From assembly GCA_947632215.1 (NCBI GenBank), contig CANROJ010000016.1, positions 1-41,315 on the forward strand: a DNA stretch of 41,315 nucleotides, in the 5' to 3' direction. The notes below the pieces were generated by a model that was not told the origin of the DNA, searched no databases, and saw nothing but the letters and a program-made list of their open reading frames with translations. A program made the position numbers and the translations under genes. This DNA is from an uncultured Flavobacterium sp. (lineage in GTDB: Bacteria > Bacteroidota > Bacteroidia > Flavobacteriales > Flavobacteriaceae). This document shows, one piece after another, positions 1-9,971 of this stretch (its first letter is position 1; every line of letters starts with the position of its first letter).

Positions 1-41
1 TACTTCTATTTGTATAGGAACGTCTGCCTGTAATGCGGATG

Positions 42-71
42 CAAAAGTAGTATCTTTTTATTCTCCTACAA
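42..71 (-). promoter_or_regulatory. Promoter reading out of the left edge
   Basis: On the minus strand TTG (71-69) is followed after exactly 19 bases by TACTTTTG (49-42), a full match to the Bacteroidota TTG/TAnnTTTG promoter. No ATG follows before the window edge, so it must serve a gene or RNA to the left, with a leader of at least about 35 bases. No product can be named. Confidence 0.65.
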
Positions 72-154
72 ACTTTATTGAATGTTTTTTACGCTTTATT
101 TTTAATGAAAAATTTAAACAACTAAAACAAAAGACTTTACATAAGTAATTTTAT

Positions 155-1159
155 CTATCTTTTTACATCTTTCATTAATTCTGAGAACAAACTTAAACTC
201 TGGTTTCGTTTATCATAATCATATATAGGAGAAGTAACCATCACTTCATCCACCTCTAAGACATCGCAAAATCTTTGAACTTCAGGTATCAACTCCTCTT
301 TAGTACCAATAAAGGAACAAGAAGTCATACCTAAAACGTAATCTCTCTCTTGGTCATTCCATTGGCCTTGCATAGAAGGAATTGGTTTTTGCAATGCTTT
401 ACGGTCATTTCTTATAATCCCCAGAAACATTCTATAAAAAGAAGTAGCTAAAAATTCAGCCTCCCCTTCCTGCTCAGATACTATAGCATTTACACAAGCC
501 ATAAAATATGGTTTATCCAGATAAGTACTAGGCTTAAAATTTTTTCTATATATGCTAGCAGCTAATTGCAGTTGATTTGGAGCAAAATGGCTTGCAAAAG
601 CATAAGGCAATCCTAATTCAGCAGCTAAATACGCACTATCTGTACTTGATCCTAATATCCACATAGGAATATTAGCTCCTTCTCCAGGGAAAGCTCTAAC
701 TCTCACATCATCCGAGTTATGTTGAAAAAACTGCTCCAACTCTTTAATCTGATTAGTAAAATCATTTGGCCCAAAACTTGTATATCTACGTAAAGCTTGT
801 GCTGTTAATTGATCTGTGCCTGGCGCTCTACCTAAACCCAAATCAATCCTATTGGGGTATAACGATTCCAGGGTACCAAATTGCTCTGCAATTACCAAAC
901 TAGAGTGATTCGGAAGCATAACTCCTCCTGAGCCCACTCGTATAGTATTGGTTCCTTGGGCTACATATCCTATTAACACAGAAGTGGCACTACTGGCAAT
1001 ATGGGGCATATTATGATGTTCGGCCAGCCAAAAGCGAGTATAACCTAATACTTCTGCTTTTTGAGCTGTGTACAAAACATTATTTAAAGTTTCTTTAAAA
1101 GATTTATCTTCTCCTACTATGGCTAAATCTAAAAAAGAATATGGAATAGGTTCTTTCAT
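155..1159 (-). CDS. Luciferase-like (LLM class) flavin-dependent oxidoreductase
   Basis: A 334-residue protein of the bacterial-luciferase-like monooxygenase superfamily: a single TIM-barrel domain that normally binds reduced flavin and acts on an organic substrate in the cytoplasm. Visible family marks are FWLAEHHNMP near residues 43-52, the IRVGSGGVMLPNHS strand-loop near 73-86 and the NRIDLGLGRAPG stretch near 103-114. Together they place it in the YhbW/MsnO8-type subgroup that normally works without a luciferase beta subunit. It is full length and ends in TAG. It stands alone: the gene upstream is separated from it by a strong terminator at 1231-1276, and no clear promoter box was found before it. 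The substrate cannot be read from the sequence. Confidence 0.88.
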   Translation of the reverse strand: MKEPIPYSFLDLAIVGEDKSFKETLNNVLYTAQKAEVLGYTRFWLAEHHNMPHIASSATSVLIGYVAQGTNTIRVGSGGVMLPNHSSLVIAEQFGTLESLYPNRIDLGLGRAPGTDQLTAQALRRYTSFGPNDFTNQIKELEQFFQHNSDDVRVRAFPGEGANIPMWILGSSTDSAYLAAELGLPYAFASHFAPNQLQLAASIYRKNFKPSTYLDKPYFMACVNAIVSEQEGEAEFLATSFYRMFLGIIRNDRKALQKPIPSMQGQWNDQERDYVLGMTSCSFIGTKEELIPEVQRFCDVLEVDEVMVTSPIYDYDKRNQSLSLFSELMKDVKR

Positions 1160-1230
1160 AATTAAAATATCTAGTTTTGGATTAATATACTATAATTAGG
1201 GTACAAAAAATACTGCTTTAGATTTTTTTT

Positions 1231-1276
1231 AACAACAAAAAGAGCTCTAGAATTATCTAGAGCTCTTTTTGTTGTT
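1231..1276 (-). terminator. Intrinsic terminator after the HmuY-like gene
   Basis: A perfect 21-bp inverted repeat (1231-1251 and 1256-1276) with a 4-base loop, GC-rich at the centre (agagctctaga) and A/T-rich at the base. It starts 21 bases past the stop of the HmuY-like gene. On the minus strand it is followed by an A-rich tract rather than a U-run. The symmetric stem could stop transcription in both directions. Confidence 0.8.
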
Positions 1277-1296
1277 ATCTACCTTTGACATCTAAC

Positions 1297-2745
1297 CTAA
1301 AATAAAAGCGAATACTCAAATCTAGGATACCCTCTATTTCCTTTTTCATCAGTAAAGCCTAACATGCGAAACTTGTAAAAATTACCTTTAGCGTCTTTCA
1401 ACACATAAAAAACGTCCTTATAAACTACACGTTGACTCGCCACATCGCGCCAAGTATCACCAATGATCCTTAAATCATAACTAAAGTTAGCATAATCAAC
1501 CTGATTCAAAGAAAACTCCTTGTAAAAATCTTTATCGTCCGATGGAATCCTCACCATATAAGCTTGCACTCCTGCATATCTATTCTGCAAAATAAAATCT
1601 GAGAAACCATAGGATCCCATAGGTGCTCCATTTTGAGAAACAGTATTAGTGAAAACTGTAAAATTCAGATCCCAATTCTCTTTACTAGGCTCTACCGAAA
1701 CAGAACCTAGAGTATCGAAACTAAAGAAATTAAAATTAAACCCTGGTCGCTTGGGAATTAATATTTCCTTAAACTGGCTTTGTTGGGGTTCAGCATACTG
1801 TAATAAATAATCACTACCTCTTTGTAAAATACGTATTTTTTTCCATCCTCGAGCATCACCTGCAATGTTGACACTTCCCGGAAGAACATCCTTATCACTA
1901 CCAATAGCACTACCCAAATTTAACAAATAGACTTTATTGTTTTCATCATTGGGATCAATTCTAGCAATAGCAGTTTGATTTAAATCTCCGCTTGGGCTAT
2001 CAATATAAGCCGTATTCTTACTATCAAAGGTACCTATACGAATAAGCTCTTGTAATTTTTGCAATTCTGAACTTGACACCACTTGATCTATAGAAGAAAC
2101 CCCCAAAGGACCAGCGGCCATGTAAATAGATCCATTTAATTTAACTACAAATTCAGGACCATCACTATAAAAAGCTAAATCCCATGAATCTCTTAATACT
2201 GGATAAGTGGCACGTCCTGCTAAATCAACATATACCTGATTATGTTCATTTGGCCCTCCAATATTAGGAGCTAAGACCCCACCTAAGGATGCATTATAAC
2301 TAATAGTAAGGATATTAAACCCTCTAATGACAGGTGTTGCAGCAGTGTAATTAATATTTTGAATCTGAAACTGAACTAACTTATCACTTTGTTCTTGATC
2401 AGAGTCTAAATTTTTGAAAACAAATTCAACTCCATTACTACCTTTAGAAAAAGGAAGAACGATAACCTGTCCTTGACCAATACTAGGTATAGTACTAAAA
2501 TCTTTATCAAAAACCACATCTTGCATAGTAACGTGCAATTCAACACTTCCCTCTACTTGGGCTGTTTGGGAAAACAACAGTGAAATTACTGCCTGGTCTT
2601 TAATATCACCATAAGGAATTGATTGTTCCTCAAATGCTACAATAAATTCTCTTTCATCCTTATTACCGGATTGCGAATCTTTAGAACAACTAAATATACT
2701 AAGAGCAACTGCTGTTAGGAATAATATTTTTAAAATACTTCTCAT
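1297..2745 (-). CDS. HmuY-like surface lipoprotein
   Basis: A 482-residue lipoprotein. The N-terminus MRSILKILFLTAVALSIFSC ends in a lipobox (SIFSC) with the acceptor cysteine at residue 20. Residues about 33-150 form a beta-rich segment of unclear family. From about residue 160 to the end the protein resembles the HmuY family: a QVYVDL motif, SWDLAFYS, a second NWDLNF repeat and a C-terminal YPRFEY strand. HmuY of Porphyromonas is a hemophore that hands heme to a TonB receptor. Here the gene lies 10 bases behind such a receptor, which supports a role in capturing heme or another ligand at the outer membrane. The heme-ligand residues of HmuY cannot be assigned by eye, so the ligand is inferred. 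The protein is about twice the length of Porphyromonas HmuY because of the added N-terminal segment. Confidence 0.8.
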   Translation of the reverse strand: MRSILKILFLTAVALSIFSCSKDSQSGNKDEREFIVAFEEQSIPYGDIKDQAVISLLFSQTAQVEGSVELHVTMQDVVFDKDFSTIPSIGQGQVIVLPFSKGSNGVEFVFKNLDSDQEQSDKLVQFQIQNINYTAATPVIRGFNILTISYNASLGGVLAPNIGGPNEHNQVYVDLAGRATYPVLRDSWDLAFYSDGPEFVVKLNGSIYMAAGPLGVSSIDQVVSSSELQKLQELIRIGTFDSKNTAYIDSPSGDLNQTAIARIDPNDENNKVYLLNLGSAIGSDKDVLPGSVNIAGDARGWKKIRILQRGSDYLLQYAEPQQSQFKEILIPKRPGFNFNFFSFDTLGSVSVEPSKENWDLNFTVFTNTVSQNGAPMGSYGFSDFILQNRYAGVQAYMVRIPSDDKDFYKEFSLNQVDYANFSYDLRIIGDTWRDVASQRVVYKDVFYVLKDAKGNFYKFRMLGFTDEKGNRGYPRFEYSLLF

Positions 2746-2755
2746 TTTATTTCAC

Positions 2756-4873
2756 TTAAAAACCTAAATTATACTGTACTTTTAAAAAACAACTACGACC
2801 GTAAGCAATCGGCATTACAGTAGCTCCTGGTTCATGAGCAGTAGCCGTGTTAGCAGTAGTCTTTAGATTGATTACATTAAAAATATTACGTACACCAAAA
2901 GTTGCTATCAACTTCCTATCTAATAATGGTTGTCTTACGCTAAAATCTAGCCAAGAATAACTATTTTGTTTGCCTTTGAAATAGTACTCTCCAAACATAT
3001 CTGTTTCCATAACATATTTATATTCTTCTCCGTTATACTTATAATATAGAGAAAAAGAAGTATTCCAATTTGGTAATTTATAACTAACATTGGCTGTAAC
3101 CTCTGGAGTGTATAAATACTTATCAGTATCTGTCGGGGCTTCAAACATTTGTTGAGCAGAACCAGAAATTGTAAAGCCCACACCAAAATCAATATTTCTC
3201 CAATGAACTTGATTTAAAAAAGTCAGCCCTATATTTCTGTACCGATCAACATTCATGTACTTAAATTTCAAACCAGTTGGCTCATACATTTGAATAATAT
3301 CAATTTTATCGTTAACCTCCAGGTAACGTCCTGTCAAACTAGTACTGAACTCTAATTCGGTGTTTATATCTATATCTTTTTTAAAATTCAAGAAAAAAGT
3401 TTTCCCTTTTTCAGGTTTTAAATTAGGATTCCCTTGAAGATCATGATTAACATCTACAAAATAAGTATAAAGCTCCTCATAACTAGGTAATCTTGGCGAA
3501 GTACCGAAAGTAGCACGCACCTCATAACCACTCTTTAAAACGTATTTTAGAACTAAACTTAATGCATGCTGATTCTCAAATGTATTAGAAGTCATTAAGC
3601 GATAACCTGGTCGAATCATAAAGCGAGGCAAAACATTAATCTCAGAGGATGCATAAAAATCGTAACTTCCTAAAGTATGATTCTCGGGCTTCTCTCCTAA
3701 GCCCTGTGACATTGCAGAATACCCTTTACTATTAGTAATCTCGTATCCCAGTTGAAACTTAGCATTATCCCAATTAATAAACTCACTAAAAGTTCCCCTT
3801 GAAAAGAATACTTCTCTACTTTCAGTCTTTACATTACTTTGATCAAACTTTTCATCATAACGAATTCTATATCGATAAGAGTTGTTAGTCTTTTGTTGTT
3901 TTTGATAAGAAAAGGATAAATCAAAAAACATGAGATCCTCAATACGTCCAGAGGTATTCAATACATTAGACCATCTTTTTGTATTAATTTTTTGATCAAA
4001 AGCAATAGGATCTATAGTTTCAAATAATGGATTTTCATTTAAATCAAAAGACTTACTATAATTCTTCATACGTTCGTCAAAATACTCAAACTTATAAAAA
4101 ACACGGTATGATCCTTTATGATAGTTAATAAATGCCTTTAAATTATCTTGATTCTTTGGCAGCCATTCATGTCCTCGTTTATCTTGATCCCCGTAATAGG
4201 TGAACCCTTGTCTTTGATCATACCAACCTTTAAAGTCATTATGAGTATAACTAACACTGGCATATACATTATCACTAATATTATGTCCTAAAGTCAAACC
4301 TTGAATATGCTTGCCTTTATCATTAAAATTATATTCTTTCCCTACAGTTTCTTCCTGAATAAAAGCTCTTACATTCCAATCATTAATATTATTCTTTTTG
4401 GTGATTATATTAATAATTCCAGTTACCGCATTAGCTCCATAATCTACCCCCATTGATCCTTCAACAATTTCGATCTGAGCTACATCATCCAAATTAATCT
4501 GGGTTAAATCTGTGTTATTTCCAAAGCCCTCATCACTAATCATAGGAACATTATCCACCAGAATGGTAAAATATTGCCCATCAAGACCAAACATCTTGAT
4601 ACTAGATCTACCAGTAGTCGCATTAGGTAAAATAGAAATATTCATAACCTGATTTAAGGCATCGGCTAGTGTTACGGCTCCCAAATTTTCGATACGTTGT
4701 CTATTTAAGACTGTAACATTATTCACAGCCTTATTAATAGACTGTGGATTATACTGTCCAGAAATAACAATCTCTTCTAATTTATGTTGCGCTGAACTTA
4801 AAGTATCTTGAGCTATAAGCCCCGTACTAAAAAAAGAACATAAACCAAGTACAAATAATGACTTGTGTTTCAT
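2756..4873 (-). CDS. TonB-dependent outer-membrane receptor, probably for heme or iron chelate
   Basis: A 705-residue receptor. It has a signal peptide (MKHKSLFVLGLCSFFSTGLIAQ), a TonB-box-like EEIVISG near residues 33-39, and a plug domain up to about residue 160 containing VLVD-type and IEIVEGSMGVDYGANAVTGIINIITK-type motifs. The remainder is a 22-strand barrel ending in phenylalanine, as expected for BAM-assembled proteins. NPNLKPEKG in the barrel resembles the NPDL region of the heme receptor HmuR, although the neighbouring FRAP motif is not recognisable. There is no N-terminal carboxypeptidase-like domain, so it is not a SusC. It is the first gene of a two-gene operon with the HmuY-like lipoprotein. 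A TATCTTTG box 25 bases upstream supports this start. The ligand is inferred from the partner gene. Confidence 0.85.
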   Translation of the reverse strand: MKHKSLFVLGLCSFFSTGLIAQDTLSSAQHKLEEIVISGQYNPQSINKAVNNVTVLNRQRIENLGAVTLADALNQVMNISILPNATTGRSSIKMFGLDGQYFTILVDNVPMISDEGFGNNTDLTQINLDDVAQIEIVEGSMGVDYGANAVTGIINIITKKNNINDWNVRAFIQEETVGKEYNFNDKGKHIQGLTLGHNISDNVYASVSYTHNDFKGWYDQRQGFTYYGDQDKRGHEWLPKNQDNLKAFINYHKGSYRVFYKFEYFDERMKNYSKSFDLNENPLFETIDPIAFDQKINTKRWSNVLNTSGRIEDLMFFDLSFSYQKQQKTNNSYRYRIRYDEKFDQSNVKTESREVFFSRGTFSEFINWDNAKFQLGYEITNSKGYSAMSQGLGEKPENHTLGSYDFYASSEINVLPRFMIRPGYRLMTSNTFENQHALSLVLKYVLKSGYEVRATFGTSPRLPSYEELYTYFVDVNHDLQGNPNLKPEKGKTFFLNFKKDIDINTELEFSTSLTGRYLEVNDKIDIIQMYEPTGLKFKYMNVDRYRNIGLTFLNQVHWRNIDFGVGFTISGSAQQMFEAPTDTDKYLYTPEVTANVSYKLPNWNTSFSLYYKYNGEEYKYVMETDMFGEYYFKGKQNSYSWLDFSVRQPLLDRKLIATFGVRNIFNVINLKTTANTATAHEPGATVMPIAYGRSCFLKVQYNLGF

Positions 4874-4897
4874 TTAAATACATTTTTTTTGATAGTG

Positions 4898-4905
4898 CAA
4901 AGATA
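4898..4905 (-). promoter_or_regulatory. -7 box of the TonB receptor operon
   Basis: TATCTTTG on the minus strand, an exact TAnnTTTG match, lies 25 bases before the receptor start and predicts a leader of about 20 bases. No TTG is found at the usual spacing upstream, so activation by a regulator is possible. I saw no clear operator. Confidence 0.5.
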
Positions 4906-4950
4906 ATAATTATTATTATTTAAACTCATTTTAAATAAGAAATATTACCA

Positions 4951-4984
4951 AAAAAAAAAAACGAAGTATTATACTTCGTTTTTT
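4951..4984 (-). terminator. Intrinsic terminator of the ctlX operon
   Basis: Minus-strand hairpin with stem acgaagta/tacttcgt, a 3-base loop and A/T pairs extending the base. A run of ten or more U follows in the transcript. It begins 9 bases past the ctlX stop. This is a textbook rho-independent terminator. Confidence 0.9.
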
Positions 4985-4993
4985 ATATATTTT

Positions 4994-5929
4994 TTATGCT
5001 TTAGGTAAAAACACTTCTGCCATCATACATCGAGCACTCCCTCCTCCACAAGCCTCAATAGTATCTAAACTACTATGTAAGATAGTACAATACTTCTGGA
5101 TTGCCTTAACTTGTTTGTCCGACAAACTCTTGAATGCCTGAGTAGACATCACCAAGTATTTCTCATTATTGCTCCCTAATACTTGTAACATATTTCCAGC
5201 AAAATTGTTCACTTGATCTTCTGTTATTGTGATAATCTCTTTATTAGTATTTTTCAGATGATTCAAAACAATTTTTCTTTCCTGTTTATCATCAATTGCA
5301 TCAGCACAGATGATAGCGAAATCATCTCCTAGACTCATCATTACATTAGTGTGATAAATATTCTTGCGTTGACCATCGACACTCTGAAATGCCTCAAAAA
5401 TAACCGGATCCATTTCAAACTCTTCACAAAATTCGATAACTAAATCTTCATTAGCTCGTTCCGATAGAGCACAATAAACCTTATTATTTACCCTATCAAT
5501 AACTAAGCTTCCTGTACCTTCTAAAAACAAATTATCTTGCTCTGCCGAAGTATAATCCCAGATATCACTTATCTCAAAACCTTTTTCTTCTAAAATATCT
5601 AAAATATCCTCACGTCTTTCTAAACGTCTATTAGCCGCGAACATAGGATAAAGAATAACTTCACCTGAATCGTGAAAAGAAATCCAATTATTAGGAAAAA
5701 TACTATCAGGCGTGTCAGGTGATATTGTATCTTGCACAACAGTAACATCTACTCCAACCTCTTGCAAGATTTTAACAAAATCATCAAATTCCTTTTGAGC
5801 TTGTGAATTTACAGTTTCAGGGGTAACATTATTATCTAAAATCCTTTGGTAATAATTATTAACTGCCGTTTGCTCATTACTACGAAAAGCCACAGGACGA
5901 ATCATTAAAATAGAATTAGTTATCTGCAT
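4994..5929 (-). CDS. ctlX: Citrulline/arginine-type hydrolase CtlX
   Basis: A 311-residue enzyme of the guanidine-modifying (pentein) superfamily, closest to the CtlX group of citrulline-utilisation hydrolases. The active-site set is complete: PNNW at 79-82 (substrate loop), EGTGS at 137-141 (acid residue), His193 in YHTNVMM and the nucleophile Cys301 in GGGSARCMMAE. It is expected to hydrolyse a guanidino or ureido group of arginine or citrulline in the cytoplasm. It is translated 11 bases behind another pentein-fold hydrolase, so the two are probably co-expressed and may act in sequence. Length and ends are normal. The exact substrate is from family knowledge, not from this sequence. Confidence 0.8.
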   Translation of the reverse strand: MQITNSILMIRPVAFRSNEQTAVNNYYQRILDNNVTPETVNSQAQKEFDDFVKILQEVGVDVTVVQDTISPDTPDSIFPNNWISFHDSGEVILYPMFAANRRLERREDILDILEEKGFEISDIWDYTSAEQDNLFLEGTGSLVIDRVNNKVYCALSERANEDLVIEFCEEFEMDPVIFEAFQSVDGQRKNIYHTNVMMSLGDDFAIICADAIDDKQERKIVLNHLKNTNKEIITITEDQVNNFAGNMLQVLGSNNEKYLVMSTQAFKSLSDKQVKAIQKYCTILHSSLDTIEACGGGSARCMMAEVFLPKA

Positions 5930-5940
5930 AATATATATAT

Positions 5941-6858
5941 TTATTTATCTCTTGTTAAAGGTAAAGTTGTACATCTTAATAAGCCACCTTGCTTAGCGAT
6001 TTCAGCATATGGCACAGTTTCTACAATAAAACCATTTTGCGCAAGCCAACTATTTAAACGCTTGAAATTACGTTCAGAAACCACTACATTAGGTGCGATA
6101 GAAAATACATTTGGAACCATATCGTACATTTCTTGCTCAGTGACATGGAACAAATTATCTGGTCCAAATAAGTCTACCAAATACTGATACTCTTGAGCAT
6201 TGGAAAAACCCTGCTGGTAGATAATAGCTTTATCTTCTCCTACAGGCTGGAAACAACAATCCAAGTGTAAAGCATTTTGTTTAGCATTTGTTCTAGACTT
6301 AATTAAGTCAAAACTCTTAACAATTTTATCAGGAAAAAGCTTAGTGATAAACTCCACGCCCAAAGTATTAGTGCGTGCAGTAACATATTGATCATAATCG
6401 GCTCCTTGATAGGTCCCTATAAAGATATGATCCTTCCACAACATTACATCACCACCTTCAAAATGAACTTCTTTTGGTGCTGATATAATTTTACTGGGAT
6501 CAACTTGATCTAAAATATATTTCAAAGCAGCTAATTCCCTAGCGCGATCAGGCAACACATTAGCTTTAATAAACTTATCTTGAATTACAAAACCAATATC
6601 ACGCGAAAATATCTGGTTGTAATCCAACAAAACTTCGGGTCTAAAAACCTCTACTTCATACTTTTGAAATATCAGCCTCAAGGCTTCCATTTCTGACACC
6701 ATATCTTTTTCGATAGGATAAGTGCCTTTTTTAATATGCTCTAACGACTTTGGGTCATAAGCATCTTCGATACTAGGTGTGGGTCCGTTACTTGTGGCTA
6801 TGCCAAGGACCACAGCCCGCAACCTACTTGTTTCATTGTTGATATTTAATTCTAACAT
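5941..6858 (-). CDS. Arginine deiminase/dimethylargininase family hydrolase
   Basis: A 305-residue pentein-fold hydrolase. The catalytic residues are visible: SRD at 85-87, EGGD at 134-137, His198 in LHLDCCF and the nucleophile Cys296 in LLRCTTLPL. This set fits dimethylarginine dimethylaminohydrolases and amidinotransferase-like arginine deiminases, which release citrulline from arginine or methylated arginine. It is the first gene of a two-gene operon with ctlX, separated by 11 bases. If this enzyme makes citrulline or ornithine, the CtlX partner could continue the breakdown. A TATATTTG box at 6876-6883 lies 18 bases upstream of the start. The substrate could equally be another guanidine compound. 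Confidence 0.8.
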   Translation of the reverse strand: MLELNINNETSRLRAVVLGIATSNGPTPSIEDAYDPKSLEHIKKGTYPIEKDMVSEMEALRLIFQKYEVEVFRPEVLLDYNQIFSRDIGFVIQDKFIKANVLPDRARELAALKYILDQVDPSKIISAPKEVHFEGGDVMLWKDHIFIGTYQGADYDQYVTARTNTLGVEFITKLFPDKIVKSFDLIKSRTNAKQNALHLDCCFQPVGEDKAIIYQQGFSNAQEYQYLVDLFGPDNLFHVTEQEMYDMVPNVFSIAPNVVVSERNFKRLNSWLAQNGFIVETVPYAEIAKQGGLLRCTTLPLTRDK

Positions 6859-6875
6859 ATAATTATAGTTTTACA

Positions 6876-6883
6876 CAAATATA
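6876..6883 (-). promoter_or_regulatory. -7 box of the hydrolase/ctlX operon
   Basis: TATATTTG on the minus strand matches TAnnTTTG and predicts a leader of about 13 bases. A CTG, one mismatch from TTG, lies 20 bases upstream. Confidence 0.5.
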
Positions 6884-6920
6884 AGAAAACCTATCCTACA
6901 ATACAGAAACAATAAACACA

Positions 6921-6948
6921 AAAGAGCCACTTAAATAAGTGGCTCTTT
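6921..6948 (-). terminator. Intrinsic terminator of gltA
   Basis: A perfect 13-bp stem (aaagagccactta and its complement) with a 2-base centre, beginning 26 bases past the gltA stop. The GC core with A/T ends is typical of the terminators in this window. Confidence 0.8.
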
Positions 6949-6973
6949 ATATATCAAGCTAAATAGTTTTTTG

Positions 6974-8257
6974 TTATCTATTTTCCAAGCTAACAAATTC
7001 TCTTGAAGGCTCTCCAATATAAACTTGTCTTGGACGTCCAATAGGTTCCTTATTAATTCTCATTTCTTTCCATTGAGCAATCCAACCTGGTAAACGACCT
7101 ATAGCAAACATTACTGTAAACATTTCAGTCGGAATACCTAATGCTCTATAAATAATTCCTGAATAGAAATCTACGTTAGGATATAAATGTCTTTGTACGA
7201 AATATGGATCCTTTAATGCAGTTTCCTCTAATTTCTTAGCAATTTCTAATACTGGATCATCTACTCCCAATTTACTTAAAACTTCGTCGGCAGCTTTTTT
7301 AATAATACGTGCTCTAGGATCAAAGTTTTTGTAAACTCTATGTCCGAATCCCATCAATCTAAATGGATCATCTTTATCTTTAGCTTTAGCCATGTATTTC
7401 TCTACATCACCACCATCTTGTTGGATAGCTTCCAGCATCTCTAATACTGCTTGATTAGCCCCTCCATGCAAAGGTCCCCATAATGCAGAAACTCCAGCAG
7501 AAATAGAAGCAAAAAGTCCAGCATGAGAAGATCCTACCATACGAACTGTAGAAGTTGAGCAATTTTGCTCGTGATCAGCATGAAGAATAAATAACTTATC
7601 AATTGCATTTTTAACTATAGGATCGATTTCATAAGGATCTGTAGGCAAAGCAAACATCAACTTAAGAAAGTTATCTACATAACCTGCCGTATTATCATAA
7701 TAATTTAAAGGATAACCTTTAGCTTTACGATAAGTCCATGTAGCGATAACTAAGAATTTAGCCATCGTTTTACATACAGCATCATATAAAGACTTCTCGC
7801 AATCTGCATCAACTACTTTAGGATTAAAAGCAGTTAAAGCGCTAGTTAAAGATGCTAACACTCCCATTGGGTGAGCTGTTCTTGGAAAACCTTCGATAAT
7901 TTTTCTCATCTCTTCGTTAACCAAAGTATATTTACGAATATCATTTTCGAATTGTGTTACCTGTTCTTTAGTAGGTAACGCGCCAAAAATGATTAAATAC
8001 GAAACTTCTAAAAAGTTAGAATTAGCTGCTAAATCTTCAATAGAATACCCTCTATAACGTAAAATCCCTTCTTCTCCATCTAAGTACGTAATAGCACTTT
8101 TACATGCTCCAGAGTTTTTGTACCCTGGATCATAAGTTATAGCTCCTGTTAAAGCACGTAGCTTTAAGATATCAATTGCTACCTCGTTCTCAGTACCAAC
8201 TATCACAGGAAACTCATGTCGTTGTCCGTCTATTTCAATAAAAGCTGTTTTAGACAT
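6974..8257 (-). CDS. gltA: Citrate synthase
   Basis: A 427-residue citrate synthase, which condenses acetyl-CoA and oxaloacetate to enter the citrate cycle. The catalytic triad is present: His264 in GPLHGG, His306 in GFGHRV and Asp363 in NVDFYSG. These fall at almost the same numbers as in the Escherichia coli enzyme (264, 305, 362), and the N-terminal extension of about 50 residues marks the hexameric, NADH-sensitive GltA type. It is a single-gene unit, with an eno terminator upstream and its own terminator downstream. I found no exact promoter box in the 286 bases before it. Confidence 0.97.
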   Translation of the reverse strand: MSKTAFIEIDGQRHEFPVIVGTENEVAIDILKLRALTGAITYDPGYKNSGACKSAITYLDGEEGILRYRGYSIEDLAANSNFLEVSYLIIFGALPTKEQVTQFENDIRKYTLVNEEMRKIIEGFPRTAHPMGVLASLTSALTAFNPKVVDADCEKSLYDAVCKTMAKFLVIATWTYRKAKGYPLNYYDNTAGYVDNFLKLMFALPTDPYEIDPIVKNAIDKLFILHADHEQNCSTSTVRMVGSSHAGLFASISAGVSALWGPLHGGANQAVLEMLEAIQQDGGDVEKYMAKAKDKDDPFRLMGFGHRVYKNFDPRARIIKKAADEVLSKLGVDDPVLEIAKKLEETALKDPYFVQRHLYPNVDFYSGIIYRALGIPTEMFTVMFAIGRLPGWIAQWKEMRINKEPIGRPRQVYIGEPSREFVSLENR

Positions 8258-8492
8258 ATTATTTATAATTATATTTATATTTTTTGTTATTTCTTAAGAA
8301 TATTTTAAATGCTCATTAGTAGGGCATTTTTCAGTAGGAAAGATATAAAATAATATGGAATCTCACAAGTTAAAACAATCTTCTTAACCCAATATTAATT
8401 ATAAATACAAACCTTTTACATGTTAAATATTTGAATAAAAATCTAAGAAGCCCAAAATTATCATTTTCTCAAAAAAAACAACAAAATACCTA

Positions 8493-8536
8493 AAAATTAG
8501 TAATGCTCTTGTTTTCACAAGAGCATTACTAATTTT
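8493..8536 (-). terminator. Intrinsic terminator of eno
   Basis: A perfect 20-bp inverted repeat (8493-8512 and 8517-8536) with a 4-base loop, starting 8 bases past the eno stop. Confidence 0.85.
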
Positions 8537-8543
8537 CTGACTT

Positions 8544-9848
<1,305 letters not shown>

Positions 9849-9864
9849 TTAAAATTTAGTATAG

Positions 9865-9872
9865 CAAAACTA
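9865..9872 (-). promoter_or_regulatory. -7 box of eno
   Basis: TAGTTTTG on the minus strand fits TAnnTTTG and lies 32 bases before the eno start. No TTG at the usual spacing. Confidence 0.4.
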
Positions 9873-9940
9873 CAAATTAAAAAGCAAAAAAACTTTACAT
9901 TTCACAAGCAATAAAGTTAACTTGGTAGAAAACTCAGCTA

Positions 9941-9971
9941 AAAAAAAAAGCAGCTATTAAATAGCTACTTT
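9941..9971 (-). terminator. Intrinsic terminator overlapping the carA stop
   Basis: The hairpin aaag-c-agctat with its partner atagct-a-cttt spans the last carA codons and the stop (9957-9959). On the minus strand nine U follow (9949-9941). The stem is short with one mismatch. Confidence 0.65.
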
